Source: CAYRGQ01 sp964423925 (GTDB lineage Bacteria; Bacteroidota; Bacteroidia; Sphingobacteriales; Sphingobacteriaceae). From it: 64,000 nucleotides of DNA. Position 1 is the first letter of the stretch. Every line of letters begins with the position of its first letter. Shown in pieces: positions 17,938 through 27,120 of the stretch. The notes beneath the pieces were generated by a model that did no database searches, was not told where the DNA came from, and worked only from the letters and a program-made list of their open reading frames with translations. The translations under genes and the position numbers were made by a program. The stretch lies in assembly GCA_964423925.1 (NCBI GenBank), contig CAYRGQ010000004.1, positions 1 through 64,000 of the forward strand. Direction: 5' to 3'.

Positions 17938-18381
17938 ATGACATTAGTTAAATTTTCAAACGGAGCGCATAGGACCCCAACTATCACGCGTTGGACTGAC
18001 GATATCCTTGCGCCATTCTTTACGGACTCATTGCTGAATGATCGTTTTATGTCCCGTGTACCAGCGGTCAACATTGCGGAGACTGATGACGCGTATGAAC
18101 TCGAGTTGATCGCTCCTGGGCTGACCAAAGAAGACTTCAAAGTTAACGTCGACCGCGACGTGATTACGATTTCAGCAGAGAAGAAAAGCGAAAGTGATAC
18201 GACAGAAAAGCAGTATAGCAAGCGCGAATACAGCTATACCTCGTTCACGCGTTCTTTCACCTTACCCGATAGTGCTGATCAAGGGAAAGTCGACGCATCC
18301 TACAAGGATGGCGTGCTGCATGTGTCTGTCGGGAAGCGCGAGGAAGCGAAGGTTGCTTCGCGCCTGATCGAAGTGAAATAA
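17938..18381 (+). CDS. Small heat-shock protein, Hsp20 family
   Basis: The 147-residue chaperone holds unfolding proteins in a refoldable state in the cytoplasm. The alpha-crystallin domain covers about residues 44-136 (AVNIAETDDAYELELIAPG through GVLHVSVGK), and the C-terminal tail has the I-x-V/I oligomerisation motif (LIEVK). The ATG at 17938 is chosen because AAAAGGAGG lies eight bases before it; a longer frame from an upstream TTG adds 21 residues foreign to the family. Such a strong Shine-Dalgarno sequence is unusual for Bacteroidota genes. A terminator follows at 18428. Confidence 0.95.
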   Translation: MTLVKFSNGAHRTPTITRWTDDILAPFFTDSLLNDRFMSRVPAVNIAETDDAYELELIAPGLTKEDFKVNVDRDVITISAEKKSESDTTEKQYSKREYSYTSFTRSFTLPDSADQGKVDASYKDGVLHVSVGKREEAKVASRLIEVK

Positions 18382-18398
18382 GGTTTGTGTAGGGAAGA

Positions 18399-18468
18399 GA
18401 TTCTTACGGGTTAAGAATCAGTGCAGTTGGGGATCCGTCACCCTTTGGGTTGGCGAATCCCCTTTTTT
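18399..18468 (+). terminator. Hairpin and terminator after hsp20
   Basis: A first hairpin pairs GATTCTTA (18399-18406) with TAAGAATC (18412-18419). A second, GGGGAT-rich stem closes with CGAATCCCC and runs into TTTTTTAT at about 18463-18470. The second is a plausible rho-independent terminator for hsp20 and meets the end of the convergent thioesterase gene. Confidence 0.6.
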
Positions 18469-18907
18469 ATTCACCCTCGTAAGCGAAATCGGCGCTCTTG
18501 GGCAGCGCGTCGACGACGTTGTCCCAAGCCTCGGGCAGCCTGGTTAGTTTCCGTTTTTCGATGTCAATCCACGCGCCATCAACATTCACGACGGCACACT
18601 TGGTTCCGTCTTCTCGAAAAATCGTATGCCGGAATGAAAACCGGGAATTGGTCGGGTTGTAGCGGTTCATTTCGACCGTCACGCGGATGTGCTGGTCGGC
18701 CATTACCTCGCGGAGGTAGATCAGTTCTTCGCGGAAAAGGACGGGGCCGATGCCCGCGTCGGCTATTTTAGCCAATGAAATCCCGGCCCGGCCCAGCATA
18801 TTTGCCCGGGCTTGTGCGCATACATCTGCATACGCGGAATGCCTCAGGTGGCGGTTTGCGTCGATTTGGGCCCAGATGACCTGGCCTTGGTAAAAAACAT
18901 GTTCCAT
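18467..18907 (-). CDS. Hotdog-fold acyl-CoA thioesterase-like protein
   Basis: The 146-residue protein has the 4HBT hotdog pattern: IDANRHLRHSAYADVC corresponds to the catalytic D-x-N-x-H region, followed by VTVEMNRYN and RHTIFREDGTKCA strands. It probably hydrolyses a thioester of CoA. ATG at 18907 (MEHVFYQG) is used; a longer frame adds 20 residues without homology features. TAAGTTTG at 18920-18913 on the minus strand fits the -7 promoter consensus and lies only five bases before this ATG, so the transcript would be nearly leaderless. Confidence 0.85.
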   Translation of the reverse strand: MEHVFYQGQVIWAQIDANRHLRHSAYADVCAQARANMLGRAGISLAKIADAGIGPVLFREELIYLREVMADQHIRVTVEMNRYNPTNSRFSFRHTIFREDGTKCAVVNVDGAWIDIEKRKLTRLPEAWDNVVDALPKSADFAYEGE

Positions 18908-19046
18908 GGAACCAAACTTAGTGAAATTTCTGAAAAATAGGGCTTCGCTCGCACAGCACCTCGGCACGACCTCGGGGGGCGTGACCGTCAGATCGTACCA
19001 ACGAATCCGCTGTCATTGCTAAGAAGCGCGTCGCATCCAATTCGCT

Positions 19047-19083
19047 AAAACGCCCATCTTCCCAGCGGGAGGATGGGCGTTTT
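19047..19083 (-). terminator. Terminator after the lipoprotein gene
   Basis: AAAACGCCCATC (19047-19058) and GATGGGCGTTTT (19072-19083) form a 12-base stem. Read on the minus strand it follows the stop codon of the 19120-19536 gene by about 35 bases and ends in TTTT. It could also work for plus-strand transcription. Confidence 0.7.
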
Positions 19084-19119
19084 TGTTCTGTGACTTGCCG
19101 GTTAATGGATTACCGCAAA

Positions 19120-19536
19120 TTAGTTGATTGGATCTCCGTCCAAGAGGAGTACTTTGAGGGTGATATCGCCTGGGCGACCTACGGCACCACCCTGGCCATC
19201 GGCCCAAGTGACGTCGATCCACAGTCGTCCTACTTCGTAGTCGTAGCGATACGCCAATCCCTCGTAGACCGTGGTCAAGGGTTCGAAAATGCCGTCTCCA
19301 AACGAAATATCCACCAATACGGTGCCATTCTCGAAAATTAGCTCGTCGATTTCGGGGATGTTGCGGGAATACGACCACAGCTCCCCGCTCGCATTGGGCG
19401 TCCATTGGTTAGAGCCTACTTCAAACCACAGCGAACGCGCATTATTGTAGTGGTTTTCGATTACCTCAGTTTTTTGGCAGGAGGACAGCGCCAAGGTGCC
19501 TACTAGCGCTACGGCGATGTAAATGATTTTTTTCAT
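19120..19536 (-). CDS. Lipoprotein of unknown function
   Basis: The 138-residue protein starts with a signal peptide and lipobox (LALSSC, Cys20), so it is exported and lipid-anchored. The mature part contains beta-rich stretches (WFEVGSNQWTP, LVDISFGDG, RLWIDVTWADG) and no domain I recognise. It stands alone, with a terminator after it, between a thioesterase gene and clpC. Confidence 0.7.
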   Translation of the reverse strand: MKKIIYIAVALVGTLALSSCQKTEVIENHYNNARSLWFEVGSNQWTPNASGELWSYSRNIPEIDELIFENGTVLVDISFGDGIFEPLTTVYEGLAYRYDYEVGRLWIDVTWADGQGGAVGRPGDITLKVLLLDGDPIN

Positions 19537-19630
19537 ACGAACGATATTTAATGGTGTGTGGCGAGCTGTGCGCTTGCTCCTAATGGTAGGACAAATATTG
19601 TGCTAGAAAGTTTAAGCGGATGCAAAAAAC

Positions 19631-19665
19631 AAAAAAGCAGTGTCATTGGCTATATGACACTGCTT
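19631..19665 (-). terminator. Terminator of clpC
   Basis: AAGCAGTGTCAT (19634-19645) pairs with ATGACACTGCTT (19654-19665). On the minus strand the stem runs into TTTTTTGTTTTTTGC, a strong U-tract, 32 bases past the clpC stop codon. Confidence 0.85.
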
Positions 19666-19697
19666 TCGTTTTATGGAGTGGCTTTTATCAGCCTGGC

Positions 19698-22250
19698 CTA
19701 ATCGTCCTTTTTTTCCTTCGCGATATCGGCATCTGCGGGTTTTTCCGGGCTTGCGTCCTGCATCCGGTGCCCGACGGTGATCTCTTCCTTCTTCTCGTCG
19801 AAATCGATACGCAGCACTTCGCCTTCGGTGATCTCGCCTTTGAGGATTTCCTCAGCGACAGGATCTTCGAGAAATTTCTGGATCGCCCGCTTAAGCGGAC
19901 GTGCCCCGAAATTGTGGTCGAACCCTTTATCGGCAATGAAGTTTTTGGCTTCATCCGTCAATTCGATCTTGTAGCCCAAGGACTCGATGCGAGCAAACAG
20001 CGCTTTGAGCTCGATGTCGATAATTTGGAAGATATCCTCCTTCTCGAGCGAGTTGAACACAATCACGTCATCGATCCGGTTAAGGAACTCAGGTGCGAAA
20101 GCGCGCTTGAGCGCGTTCTCTATTACGCTGCGTGAATGTGAGTCGGCTTGCTCGGATTTCGCGGTGGTGGTAAATCCAACCCCTTGTCCGAAGTCCTTGA
20201 GTTGTCGCGCCCCGATATTAGAGGTCATGATCAGAATGGTATTGCGGAAGTCTACCTTGCGGCCCAAACTGTCCGTCAACTGCCCCTCGTCCAACACTTG
20301 CAACAGGAGGTTGAACACATCAGGGTGAGCTTTCTCAATCTCGTCGAGCAGGACCACTGCGTAGGGCTTGCGCCTTACTTTCTCAGTTAGCTGACCTCCT
20401 TCTTCGTAGCCCACGTATCCTGGAGGCGCACCCACTAAGCGGGAAACCGCAAATTTCTCCATGTACTCGCTCATGTCAATCTGAATGAGCGAATCCTCGC
20501 TATCAAACATAAAGCGCGCTAACTCCTTGGCCAATTCTGTTTTTCCGACGCCAGTGGGGCCGAGGAAGATAAACGAGCCAATCGGCTTTCTCGGGTCTTT
20601 CAGTCCGGCACGCGTGCGCTGGATGGCTTTCACCAATTTGCTGACCGCTTCGTCCTGGCCGATAATCCGCCCTTTCATCGAGGTGGCCATGCCCAGCAGT
20701 TTTTGGCTGTCGGACTGTCCCACGCGCTGCAGGGGAATGCCCGTCATCATGGACACCACCTCGGCTACGTTGTCTTCCGTTACCGTATAGCGCTTAGTTT
20801 TGGTTTCGGCTTCCCACGCTGTTTTTTCGCGTTCCAGCTCTTCGAGCAGTTTTTTCTCCGTATCCCGTAGCTTAGCTGCTTCTTCGTATTTTTGGCTTCT
20901 GACGACCTTGTTTTTCTCGATCTTAACCTCTTCGATTTTCTCTTCGATGTCAATGATGCTCTGGGGCACGTGAATGTTGGTCAGGTGCACCCGCGAGCCG
21001 GATTCGTCGAGGGCGTCAATCGCTTTGTCCGGTAAGAATCGGTCGGTGATGTAGCGCGTGGTCAAGTTCACGCACGCTTCGATCGCTTCCGGCGTGTAAA
21101 TTACGTTATGGTGATCCTCATATTTGTCCTTGATGCGGTTGAGGATTTCCACTGTCTCGTCGTGCGTGGCAGGCTCGATCATCACTTTCTGGAACCGGCG
21201 GTCCAGCGCGCCATCTTTTTCAATGTATTGACGGTATTCGTCAAGCGTAGTCGCACCTATGCATTGGATGTCGCCGCGCGCCAGAGCAGGCTTGAACATG
21301 TTGGAGGCGTCAAGCGATCCCGATGCCCCACCAGCCCCCACAATCGTGTGTATCTCGTCGATAAACAGGATCACATCGGGCGATTTTTCCAACTCGTTCA
21401 TCACTGCTTTCATGCGCTCCTCGAACTGGCCCCGGTATTTGGTGCCCGCCACGATAGAGGCGAGGTCCAAGGTGACGACGCGCTTGTTGAACAGCACACG
21501 CGATACCTTGCGCTGCACGATGCGCAACGCGAGTCCTTCGGCAATCGCCGATTTGCCCACGCCCGGCTCCCCAATAAGGATGGGGTTGTTCTTTTTGCGA
21601 CGCGACAGGATCTGCGACACGCGCTCGATTTCTTTCTCGCGCCCTACGATAGGGTCCAATCGTCCTTCTTCGGCGGCCTTGGTCAAATCGCGTCCAAAGT
21701 TATCCAGCACGGGTGTTTTGGACTTGATGTCCGATACCTTTTTGGGTTGATTGAATTCTTCTTCCCTGTAATCGTCGTCGCCCGCAGTAGAGCCTGAAGC
21801 CTGGTCGCTAATGCCGGCCTTGTTTTGCTCTACGTCTGCCTTGAAGATGTCGTAGTTGATGTTGTATTGCTGTAGGATTTGAGACGCGATGTTCTCCTCA
21901 TCACGCAGGATGGACAGCAACAAGTGCTCCGTGCCGATGACATCACTTTTGAATATCTTGGCTTCGAGATAGGTGATTTTTAATACTTTTTCCGCTTGTT
22001 TGGTGAGCGGCATGTTTCCGATAGGCGAACGGGATACCGACGAACCCCGCACGGCTTCTTCAACCGATTTGCGAAGGCTGCCCGTATCAATGCCCGCTTG
22101 TTTCAGGATTTTTATAGCCAGTCCGTCCCCTTCGCGAATCAGACCCAGCAAGAGGTGCTCGGTGCCGATGTAGTCGTGCCGAAGGCGGATGGCCTCCTCC
22201 CTGCTGTAGGAGATAACATCCTTGACGCGTGGCGAAAATTTTGCTTCCAT
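19698..22250 (-). CDS. clpC: ClpC-type AAA+ protease ATPase
   Basis: The 850-residue unfoldase feeds proteins to ClpP. Two Clp-N repeats occupy residues 1-145. The first AAA domain has Walker A GEPGVGKSA at 228-236. A UVR-like coiled segment (RSQKYEEAAKLRDTEKKL) lies between the ATPase modules, which marks ClpC rather than ClpA or ClpB. The second AAA domain has GPTGVGKTELAK at about 562. The C-terminus ends in an acidic and lysine-rich tail. It is transcribed alone and terminates in a strong hairpin. TACATTTA on the minus strand at 22296-22289 is a weak promoter candidate. Confidence 0.96.
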   Translation of the reverse strand: MEAKFSPRVKDVISYSREEAIRLRHDYIGTEHLLLGLIREGDGLAIKILKQAGIDTGSLRKSVEEAVRGSSVSRSPIGNMPLTKQAEKVLKITYLEAKIFKSDVIGTEHLLLSILRDEENIASQILQQYNINYDIFKADVEQNKAGISDQASGSTAGDDDYREEEFNQPKKVSDIKSKTPVLDNFGRDLTKAAEEGRLDPIVGREKEIERVSQILSRRKKNNPILIGEPGVGKSAIAEGLALRIVQRKVSRVLFNKRVVTLDLASIVAGTKYRGQFEERMKAVMNELEKSPDVILFIDEIHTIVGAGGASGSLDASNMFKPALARGDIQCIGATTLDEYRQYIEKDGALDRRFQKVMIEPATHDETVEILNRIKDKYEDHHNVIYTPEAIEACVNLTTRYITDRFLPDKAIDALDESGSRVHLTNIHVPQSIIDIEEKIEEVKIEKNKVVRSQKYEEAAKLRDTEKKLLEELEREKTAWEAETKTKRYTVTEDNVAEVVSMMTGIPLQRVGQSDSQKLLGMATSMKGRIIGQDEAVSKLVKAIQRTRAGLKDPRKPIGSFIFLGPTGVGKTELAKELARFMFDSEDSLIQIDMSEYMEKFAVSRLVGAPPGYVGYEEGGQLTEKVRRKPYAVVLLDEIEKAHPDVFNLLLQVLDEGQLTDSLGRKVDFRNTILIMTSNIGARQLKDFGQGVGFTTTAKSEQADSHSRSVIENALKRAFAPEFLNRIDDVIVFNSLEKEDIFQIIDIELKALFARIESLGYKIELTDEAKNFIADKGFDHNFGARPLKRAIQKFLEDPVAEEILKGEITEGEVLRIDFDEKKEEITVGHRMQDASPEKPADADIAKEKKDD

Positions 22251-22445
22251 GAATCTAGTACCTTTCTTTATGTTCCTAAGGACGATATAAATGTATAAAA
22301 AATCTAATCACGTCCCATATTTCTGTTGTAAAGTTTTAATCAACAATCAAGCCACCTAACCAAATGTAGCAAAATGTCAGCTTTGTACCAAGTATAATCT
22401 CTAGCTTTCTCCCTATATTTGCCGATTAGCGAACACTAGCTTGCC

Positions 22446-24128
22446 ATGTCAGACGAAAAAATAATCTTTTCCATGGCGGGAGTCAATAAGATTCATCCGC
22501 CCCAAAAACAAGTACTCAAAAACATTTATCTGTCGTTCTTCTACGGCGCGAAAATCGGGGTCATCGGACTCAACGGATCGGGTAAGTCCTCGCTGCTTCG
22601 CGTCATCGCCGGGGTAGACAAGTCGTACCAGGGCGAGGTGGTGTTCTCGCCAGGCTATACGGTCGGTCTTCTCGAGCAGGAACCGGTCTTGGATGACTCC
22701 AAAACCGTTCGCCAGGTGGTGGAAGAGGGGGTAGCTGAGATTACTGCGCTCCTTGCCGAATACGAAGAAATAAACGAAAAGTTTGGCCTGCCCGAGGTAT
22801 ACGAAGACGCCGATGCGATGGAGAAACTCATGGCTCGCCAGGGCGAATTACAGGACCGAATTGATGCCACAGGGGCTTGGGAACTAGACAGTAAGTTGGA
22901 GCGCGCCATGGATGCGCTTCGCTGTCCAGACCCTGAAACAAAGATAGCCACTTTGTCAGGCGGTGAACGCCGGAGGGTGGCATTATGTCGCTTGTTGCTG
23001 CAACAGCCCGACGTATTATTGCTCGACGAACCCACGAACCACTTGGACGCCGAGTCAATCGACTGGCTCGAACAGCACCTAAGCCAATACGCAGGAACCG
23101 TGATCGCCGTGACGCACGACCGCTACTTCCTCGATAACGTCGCAGGCTGGATACTGGAATTGGACCGCGGCGAAGGCATTCCGTGGAAAGGCAACTATTC
23201 TTCGTGGCTTGACCAAAAGTCGAAGCGTCTGGCCCAAGAGGAGAAGGCCGAGAGCAAGCGCCAGAAAACCTTGGAACGTGAGCTCGAGTGGGTTCGGATG
23301 GCGCCCAAGGCGCGGCATGCCAAATCGAAGGCGCGCTTGCATAACTACGAAAAGCTGGCTTCAGAGGAGACCCGCGAACGGGAGGAGAAGCTGGAGCTGT
23401 TTATTCCGCCCGGGCCCCGATTGGGGAATGTCGTGATCGAGGCACAGGGGGTATCGAAAGCCTATGGGGACCGGATCCTGTTTGAAAATCTTAGCTTTTC
23501 GTTGCCGCCGGCTGGCATTGTGGGCATTATTGGACCCAATGGAGCAGGAAAGACGACGCTGTTCCGGTTGATTACCGGACAGGAACAACCGGACGAGGGT
23601 ACATTCCGCGTAGGAGAGACCGTTGTGCTCGGCTATGTGGATCAGATGCACGATGACCTGGATCCAGAAAAGTCGGTGTGGGAGAACATAACCGACGGTC
23701 AGGATAACCTGATGCTGGGCAACCGCACGGTCAACTCGCGCGCCTACGTGTCGAAGTTTAACTTCAACGGAGCTGATCAGCAGAAAAAAGTAGGCGTACT
23801 CTCCGGTGGCGAGCGAAACCGCGTGCACTTGGCGATCGCGCTGAAGAAGAGCTCCAATGTCTTGCTGCTCGATGAGCCCACGAACGACATTGATGTGAAC
23901 ACACTTCGCGCCTTGGAAGAAGGATTGGAAAACTTTGGAGGCTGCGCCGTGATCATCTCGCACGACCGTTGGTTCCTAGACCGTATCTGTACGCATATTT
24001 TAGCCTTTGAAGGCGACTCGCAAGTCTACTTTTTTGAAGGAAACTACTCCGAGTATGAGGAGAACCGCAAGAAACGCCTCGGCGATGTGGGGCCCAAAAG
24101 GATCAAATACAAGAAATTGGTGAGATAG
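22446..24128 (+). CDS. ettA: ABC-F protein EttA (energy-dependent translational throttle)
   Basis: The 560-residue protein has two ABC ATPase domains and no membrane segments. Walker A motifs are GLNGSGKSS at 41-49 and GPNGAGKTT at about 362; both signature motifs read LSGGERxR, and both Walker B strands end in LLLDEPTN. The N-terminal string and the arm between the domains match EttA, which binds the ribosomal E site and responds to the ATP/ADP ratio. TATATTTG at 22414-22421 fits the -7 promoter consensus. It is followed 19 bases later by the PAS kinase gene, so some co-transcription is possible. Confidence 0.95.
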   Translation: MSDEKIIFSMAGVNKIHPPQKQVLKNIYLSFFYGAKIGVIGLNGSGKSSLLRVIAGVDKSYQGEVVFSPGYTVGLLEQEPVLDDSKTVRQVVEEGVAEITALLAEYEEINEKFGLPEVYEDADAMEKLMARQGELQDRIDATGAWELDSKLERAMDALRCPDPETKIATLSGGERRRVALCRLLLQQPDVLLLDEPTNHLDAESIDWLEQHLSQYAGTVIAVTHDRYFLDNVAGWILELDRGEGIPWKGNYSSWLDQKSKRLAQEEKAESKRQKTLERELEWVRMAPKARHAKSKARLHNYEKLASEETREREEKLELFIPPGPRLGNVVIEAQGVSKAYGDRILFENLSFSLPPAGIVGIIGPNGAGKTTLFRLITGQEQPDEGTFRVGETVVLGYVDQMHDDLDPEKSVWENITDGQDNLMLGNRTVNSRAYVSKFNFNGADQQKKVGVLSGGERNRVHLAIALKKSSNVLLLDEPTNDIDVNTLRALEEGLENFGGCAVIISHDRWFLDRICTHILAFEGDSQVYFFEGNYSEYEENRKKRLGDVGPKRIKYKKLVR

Positions 24129-24147
24129 GCCGTAGAACGAATAGGAT

Positions 24148-25338
24148 ATGGATACCGCCAGGTTACTTGCCGCCATCATTGAGCATGCCATCGACGGCAT
24201 CATCACCATCGATAGCAGTGGTGTGATTGAGTCCGTCAACCCGGCTGCACTGAAGTTGTTTGGCTATGAAGGACGAGAGGTAATCGGGCAAAACATCGCG
24301 ATGTTGATGCCGGAGCCGCACCGGAGCAGCCACGACAATTATATCGCTAGCTACCTTCGTACCGGACAAAAGAAAATCATCGGTATCGGTCGAGAGGTGA
24401 GGGGGTTGCGCAAGGATGGTACGACGTTCCCGTTCCGGCTGGCGGTCAGTGAAGTCGTCATGAGCAACAAGAGTATCTTCACCGGTTTCATCCACGACCT
24501 TTCCAAAGAGAAGGAGGTGGAGGAAAAGCTCGTGCGCTACACCGAGGAATTGGAGCATACGGTGGCGGAGCGGACGAAGGACCTCATTAAGCTTGTGGCC
24601 GAATTAGAGAGTGCAAAGTCCGAAGTAAGCGTGTCGCTGGAGCGGGAAAAGGAGCTTAACCAAATGAAGTCTCGATTCGTATCCATGGCTTCACATGAAT
24701 TCCGTACGCCATTGAGTTCTATTCAGTTATCTGCTGATTTGATTGATAAGTACGTCGTAAAGCCGGACTTGAATAATGTGTTGCGGCATACGGGCCGCAT
24801 CAAGAACTCAGTACAGTTGTTAACCAGTATTCTCAACGACTTTCTCTCGCTGGAGCGGCTGGAAGCCGACCGCGTGGTTGCCAAGATGGAACAGGTTAAT
24901 CTGGTGCGGCTCGGTGAGGAAATCACCGAAGAGATGCAGTTGATCTGCAAGAAAAACCAACACATCGTCTACCAGCATACCGGGTCGACTGCTATGTTTT
25001 TGTTGGATCCGAATTTGATAAAAAGCAGTGTGATCAATTTGATTTCGAATGCCATTAAGTATTCGGGCGAAGATACCTTTATCGAGTTCAACACCGAGAT
25101 AGCGGGAGATACTTGCATGCTGACGGTTAAGGACAACGGAATCGGGATACCAAACGAGGATCATAAGAACCTGTTCGAACCTTTTTTTAGAGCTAACAAC
25201 ACGGGTAATATCCCGGGCACTGGTTTGGGGCTCAATATCGTTAAACGCTACGCGAAGTTGATGGGCGGAACCGTCAGCTTCTCTAGCGAGCTACATAAAG
25301 GGACGACCATTACGTTGACTTTCCAAGCGGCCGTTTAA
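24148..25338 (+). CDS. FixL-like PAS sensor histidine kinase
   Basis: The 396-residue cytoplasmic kinase has one PAS domain (about 5-122), a coiled linker (125-170) and a HisKA/HATPase core with phospho-His183 (ASHEFRTPLSS) and the N, G1 and G2 boxes (LISNAIKYSG, DNGIGIP, GTGLGLNIVKRY). The PAS domain resembles rhizobial FixL: MPEPHRSSHDNY and KKIIGIGREVRGLRKDG align with its haem pocket. The proximal haem ligand His200 of Bradyrhizobium FixL corresponds to His62 and its Arg220 to Arg82, both kept, while Arg206 is replaced by Ser. Haem-based oxygen sensing is therefore likely but inferred. It precedes its probable partner, a receiver-CRP fusion, by 20 bases, and sits upstream of microaerobic genes. 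Confidence 0.9.
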   Translation: MDTARLLAAIIEHAIDGIITIDSSGVIESVNPAALKLFGYEGREVIGQNIAMLMPEPHRSSHDNYIASYLRTGQKKIIGIGREVRGLRKDGTTFPFRLAVSEVVMSNKSIFTGFIHDLSKEKEVEEKLVRYTEELEHTVAERTKDLIKLVAELESAKSEVSVSLEREKELNQMKSRFVSMASHEFRTPLSSIQLSADLIDKYVVKPDLNNVLRHTGRIKNSVQLLTSILNDFLSLERLEADRVVAKMEQVNLVRLGEEITEEMQLICKKNQHIVYQHTGSTAMFLLDPNLIKSSVINLISNAIKYSGEDTFIEFNTEIAGDTCMLTVKDNGIGIPNEDHKNLFEPFFRANNTGNIPGTGLGLNIVKRYAKLMGGTVSFSSELHKGTTITLTFQAAV

Positions 25339-25358
25339 TTTTTGAAAATCAGAATTTG

Positions 25359-26414
25359 ATGAAACCGAAACAAACGACGATCCTGATTATTGAAGACAAC
25401 GACGACATTCGCGAGTCTACCGCCGAGATACTCGAAATGAGTGGTTTTGAAGTGTTTATGGCGGCTGAGGGAAAGAGTGGCGTAGACATGGCCATCAAGC
25501 ACTTGCCCGACATCATCCTTTGCGATATCATGATGCCCGAGCTGGATGGCTACGGGGTATTGTACATGCTCAATAAGCATGAAGAAACGGCTGGCATCCC
25601 GTTTATCTTCCTCACCGCCAAAGCGGAGCGGGCCGACATGCGCAAGGCGATGGAGATGGGCGCGGACGACTACCTGACTAAGCCATTTGACGACATGGAG
25701 CTCTTGAACGCCATCGAGACGCGCTTGAAAAAACGTCGACAGTTGGGAAGCGAGGCGAAAGCGCCACTATTTCTAAGCGAAGAAGAACAGCAACTTGTGT
25801 TAAAGGAATTGGTAGATGAGTCGCGAGTCAAGGTATACAAGAAGAAGCAATCTATTTATCAGCAGCACGATACCCCCTTATACCTCTACTATATCCGTAA
25901 AGGAAAAGTGCGTAGTTTCCTGCACTATCTAGATGGTCGGGAACTATCGACGGACATTCACTCGGAAAACCAATTCTTTGGGTATGAATCATTGCTCTTG
26001 CAAGAGCGTTACAACGACAACGCGGAGACCTTGGAAACAACCGAGGTGGCGCTAATCAGTAAGGACAAGTTCTTCGAAGTACTGTACCGCAAGCCGGGGA
26101 TTGCCAACATGTTCATTAAGCTGCTATCAGGCAACGTTCGGGGCAGGGAGGAACAATTGTTGGGATTTGCCTATGATTCCGTACGCAAACGTGTGGCCAA
26201 CGCCTTAGTGCATGTCGCCGAGAAGTTCGTCACCGGCGAACAGAATGAGTGCCTGATCCGAGTTTCGCGGGATGACCTTGCCGCTTTGGCGGGAACGGCT
26301 AACGAAACCATAAGCCGGATGCTGTCCGACTTTAAGGACGAGCAGCTTATCAGTAAGGAGGGCAACGCCATCCGGATCTTGGCTATGGACAAGTTGCGAA
26401 CCATCAAGCAATAA
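25359..26414 (+). CDS. Response regulator fused to a CRP/FNR transcription factor
   Basis: The 351-residue protein joins a receiver domain (1-125, phospho-Asp56 in LCDIMMPELDG, Lys at YLTKPF) to a cyclic-nucleotide-binding-like domain (about 140-265) and a C-terminal HTH-Crp domain (RVSRDDLAALAGTANETISR). The fusion makes one protein do the work of FixJ and FixK. No N-terminal cysteine cluster for an FNR iron-sulfur centre is seen, so the signal probably comes by phosphorylation from the kinase just upstream. ATG at 25359 is used; the codon before it is a TTG. The likely targets are the hemN-ccoI-ccoS genes downstream, by context. Confidence 0.92.
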   Translation: MKPKQTTILIIEDNDDIRESTAEILEMSGFEVFMAAEGKSGVDMAIKHLPDIILCDIMMPELDGYGVLYMLNKHEETAGIPFIFLTAKAERADMRKAMEMGADDYLTKPFDDMELLNAIETRLKKRRQLGSEAKAPLFLSEEEQQLVLKELVDESRVKVYKKKQSIYQQHDTPLYLYYIRKGKVRSFLHYLDGRELSTDIHSENQFFGYESLLLQERYNDNAETLETTEVALISKDKFFEVLYRKPGIANMFIKLLSGNVRGREEQLLGFAYDSVRKRVANALVHVAEKFVTGEQNECLIRVSRDDLAALAGTANETISRMLSDFKDEQLISKEGNAIRILAMDKLRTIKQ

Positions 26415-26660
26415 CCTCGTTTCCTACTAGCCTTCGGCAAAGCCATCCGTTCCCTACTCTCCTGCGTTGTGGGGGATAATAGTCTTTGCATTGGGATATC
26501 CTATCCTAGAAAGTTGCCGATAAAAACGGCCAAATTCCCAAAATAATAACGTGAGTCATTTTTTTAGTTGACTGGCTTCAAGAATTGGCTAGGTGTATCG
26601 CCGTAGCTTTGCTAGGGTAAATAAAACTATAAACGAGTTGCCAGTACTGCCTATTTTGTG

Positions 26661-27062
26661 ATGAAGGCGATTGCATATAACATACAGCCACACGAAAAAG
26701 AATTTTTGACCTTGGCGAATGGAAAAAGGCACGACGTGACCTTAATATCCAATGAGCTGAACGACAAAACCGCCCTTTTTGCACAAGGTAAGGAAGTAGT
26801 CATCGTGGCTAAGGCCGATGTGCTCAACCCTGCCATGGTGCATACGCTGAGCCGTGCTGGCGTACAAAAAGTTATCGTGCGGGAAGGGGCTTCTCTCGCC
26901 CCTCAAGTGCTTTCGGAAGCAGCAGCGTTAGGAATGGAGGTCGTCAATACCCCTGCCGATACGGTATCTCCGGCACAAGTAGCTCAACGGACGGTCGACT
27001 ACCTGCACCGCTGGGAGTCGGAAAAGGCTGCGCGACGAGCAGCCGATTCACCGGTGGGTTAG
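26661..27062 (+). CDS. Truncated-size D-lactate-dehydrogenase-like protein
   Basis: The 133-residue protein resembles only the N-terminal catalytic-domain half of D-lactate dehydrogenases (KAIAYNIQPHEKEF; KVIVREGASLAPQVLSEA; LGMEVVNTPADTVSP). The NAD-binding domain and the catalytic His are absent. The frame is clean and ends after a hydrophilic tail, so this may be a stand-alone domain rather than a recent truncation; genes of this size next to hemN are known to me from related bacteria. It may bind a small ligand or act in regulation. It precedes hemN by 58 bases. Confidence 0.6.
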   Translation: MKAIAYNIQPHEKEFLTLANGKRHDVTLISNELNDKTALFAQGKEVVIVAKADVLNPAMVHTLSRAGVQKVIVREGASLAPQVLSEAAALGMEVVNTPADTVSPAQVAQRTVDYLHRWESEKAARRAADSPVG

Positions 27063-27120
27063 CCTGCCGACCGACACGTCCCCCGATCCGATACGCGACG
27101 TAAACACTCCAATCAGTAAG

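Noticed and set aside
21108..21797. A 229-codon plus-strand frame opposite clpC
   Set aside because: The clpC frame is conserved through both ATPase domains; the opposite frame results from codon bias.
26551..26575. FNR box AGTCA-N10-TGACT upstream of the oxygen-response genes
   Set aside because: The half-sites are turned outward and the spacing does not fit TTGAT-N4-ATCAA; it is likely chance in AT-rich DNA.
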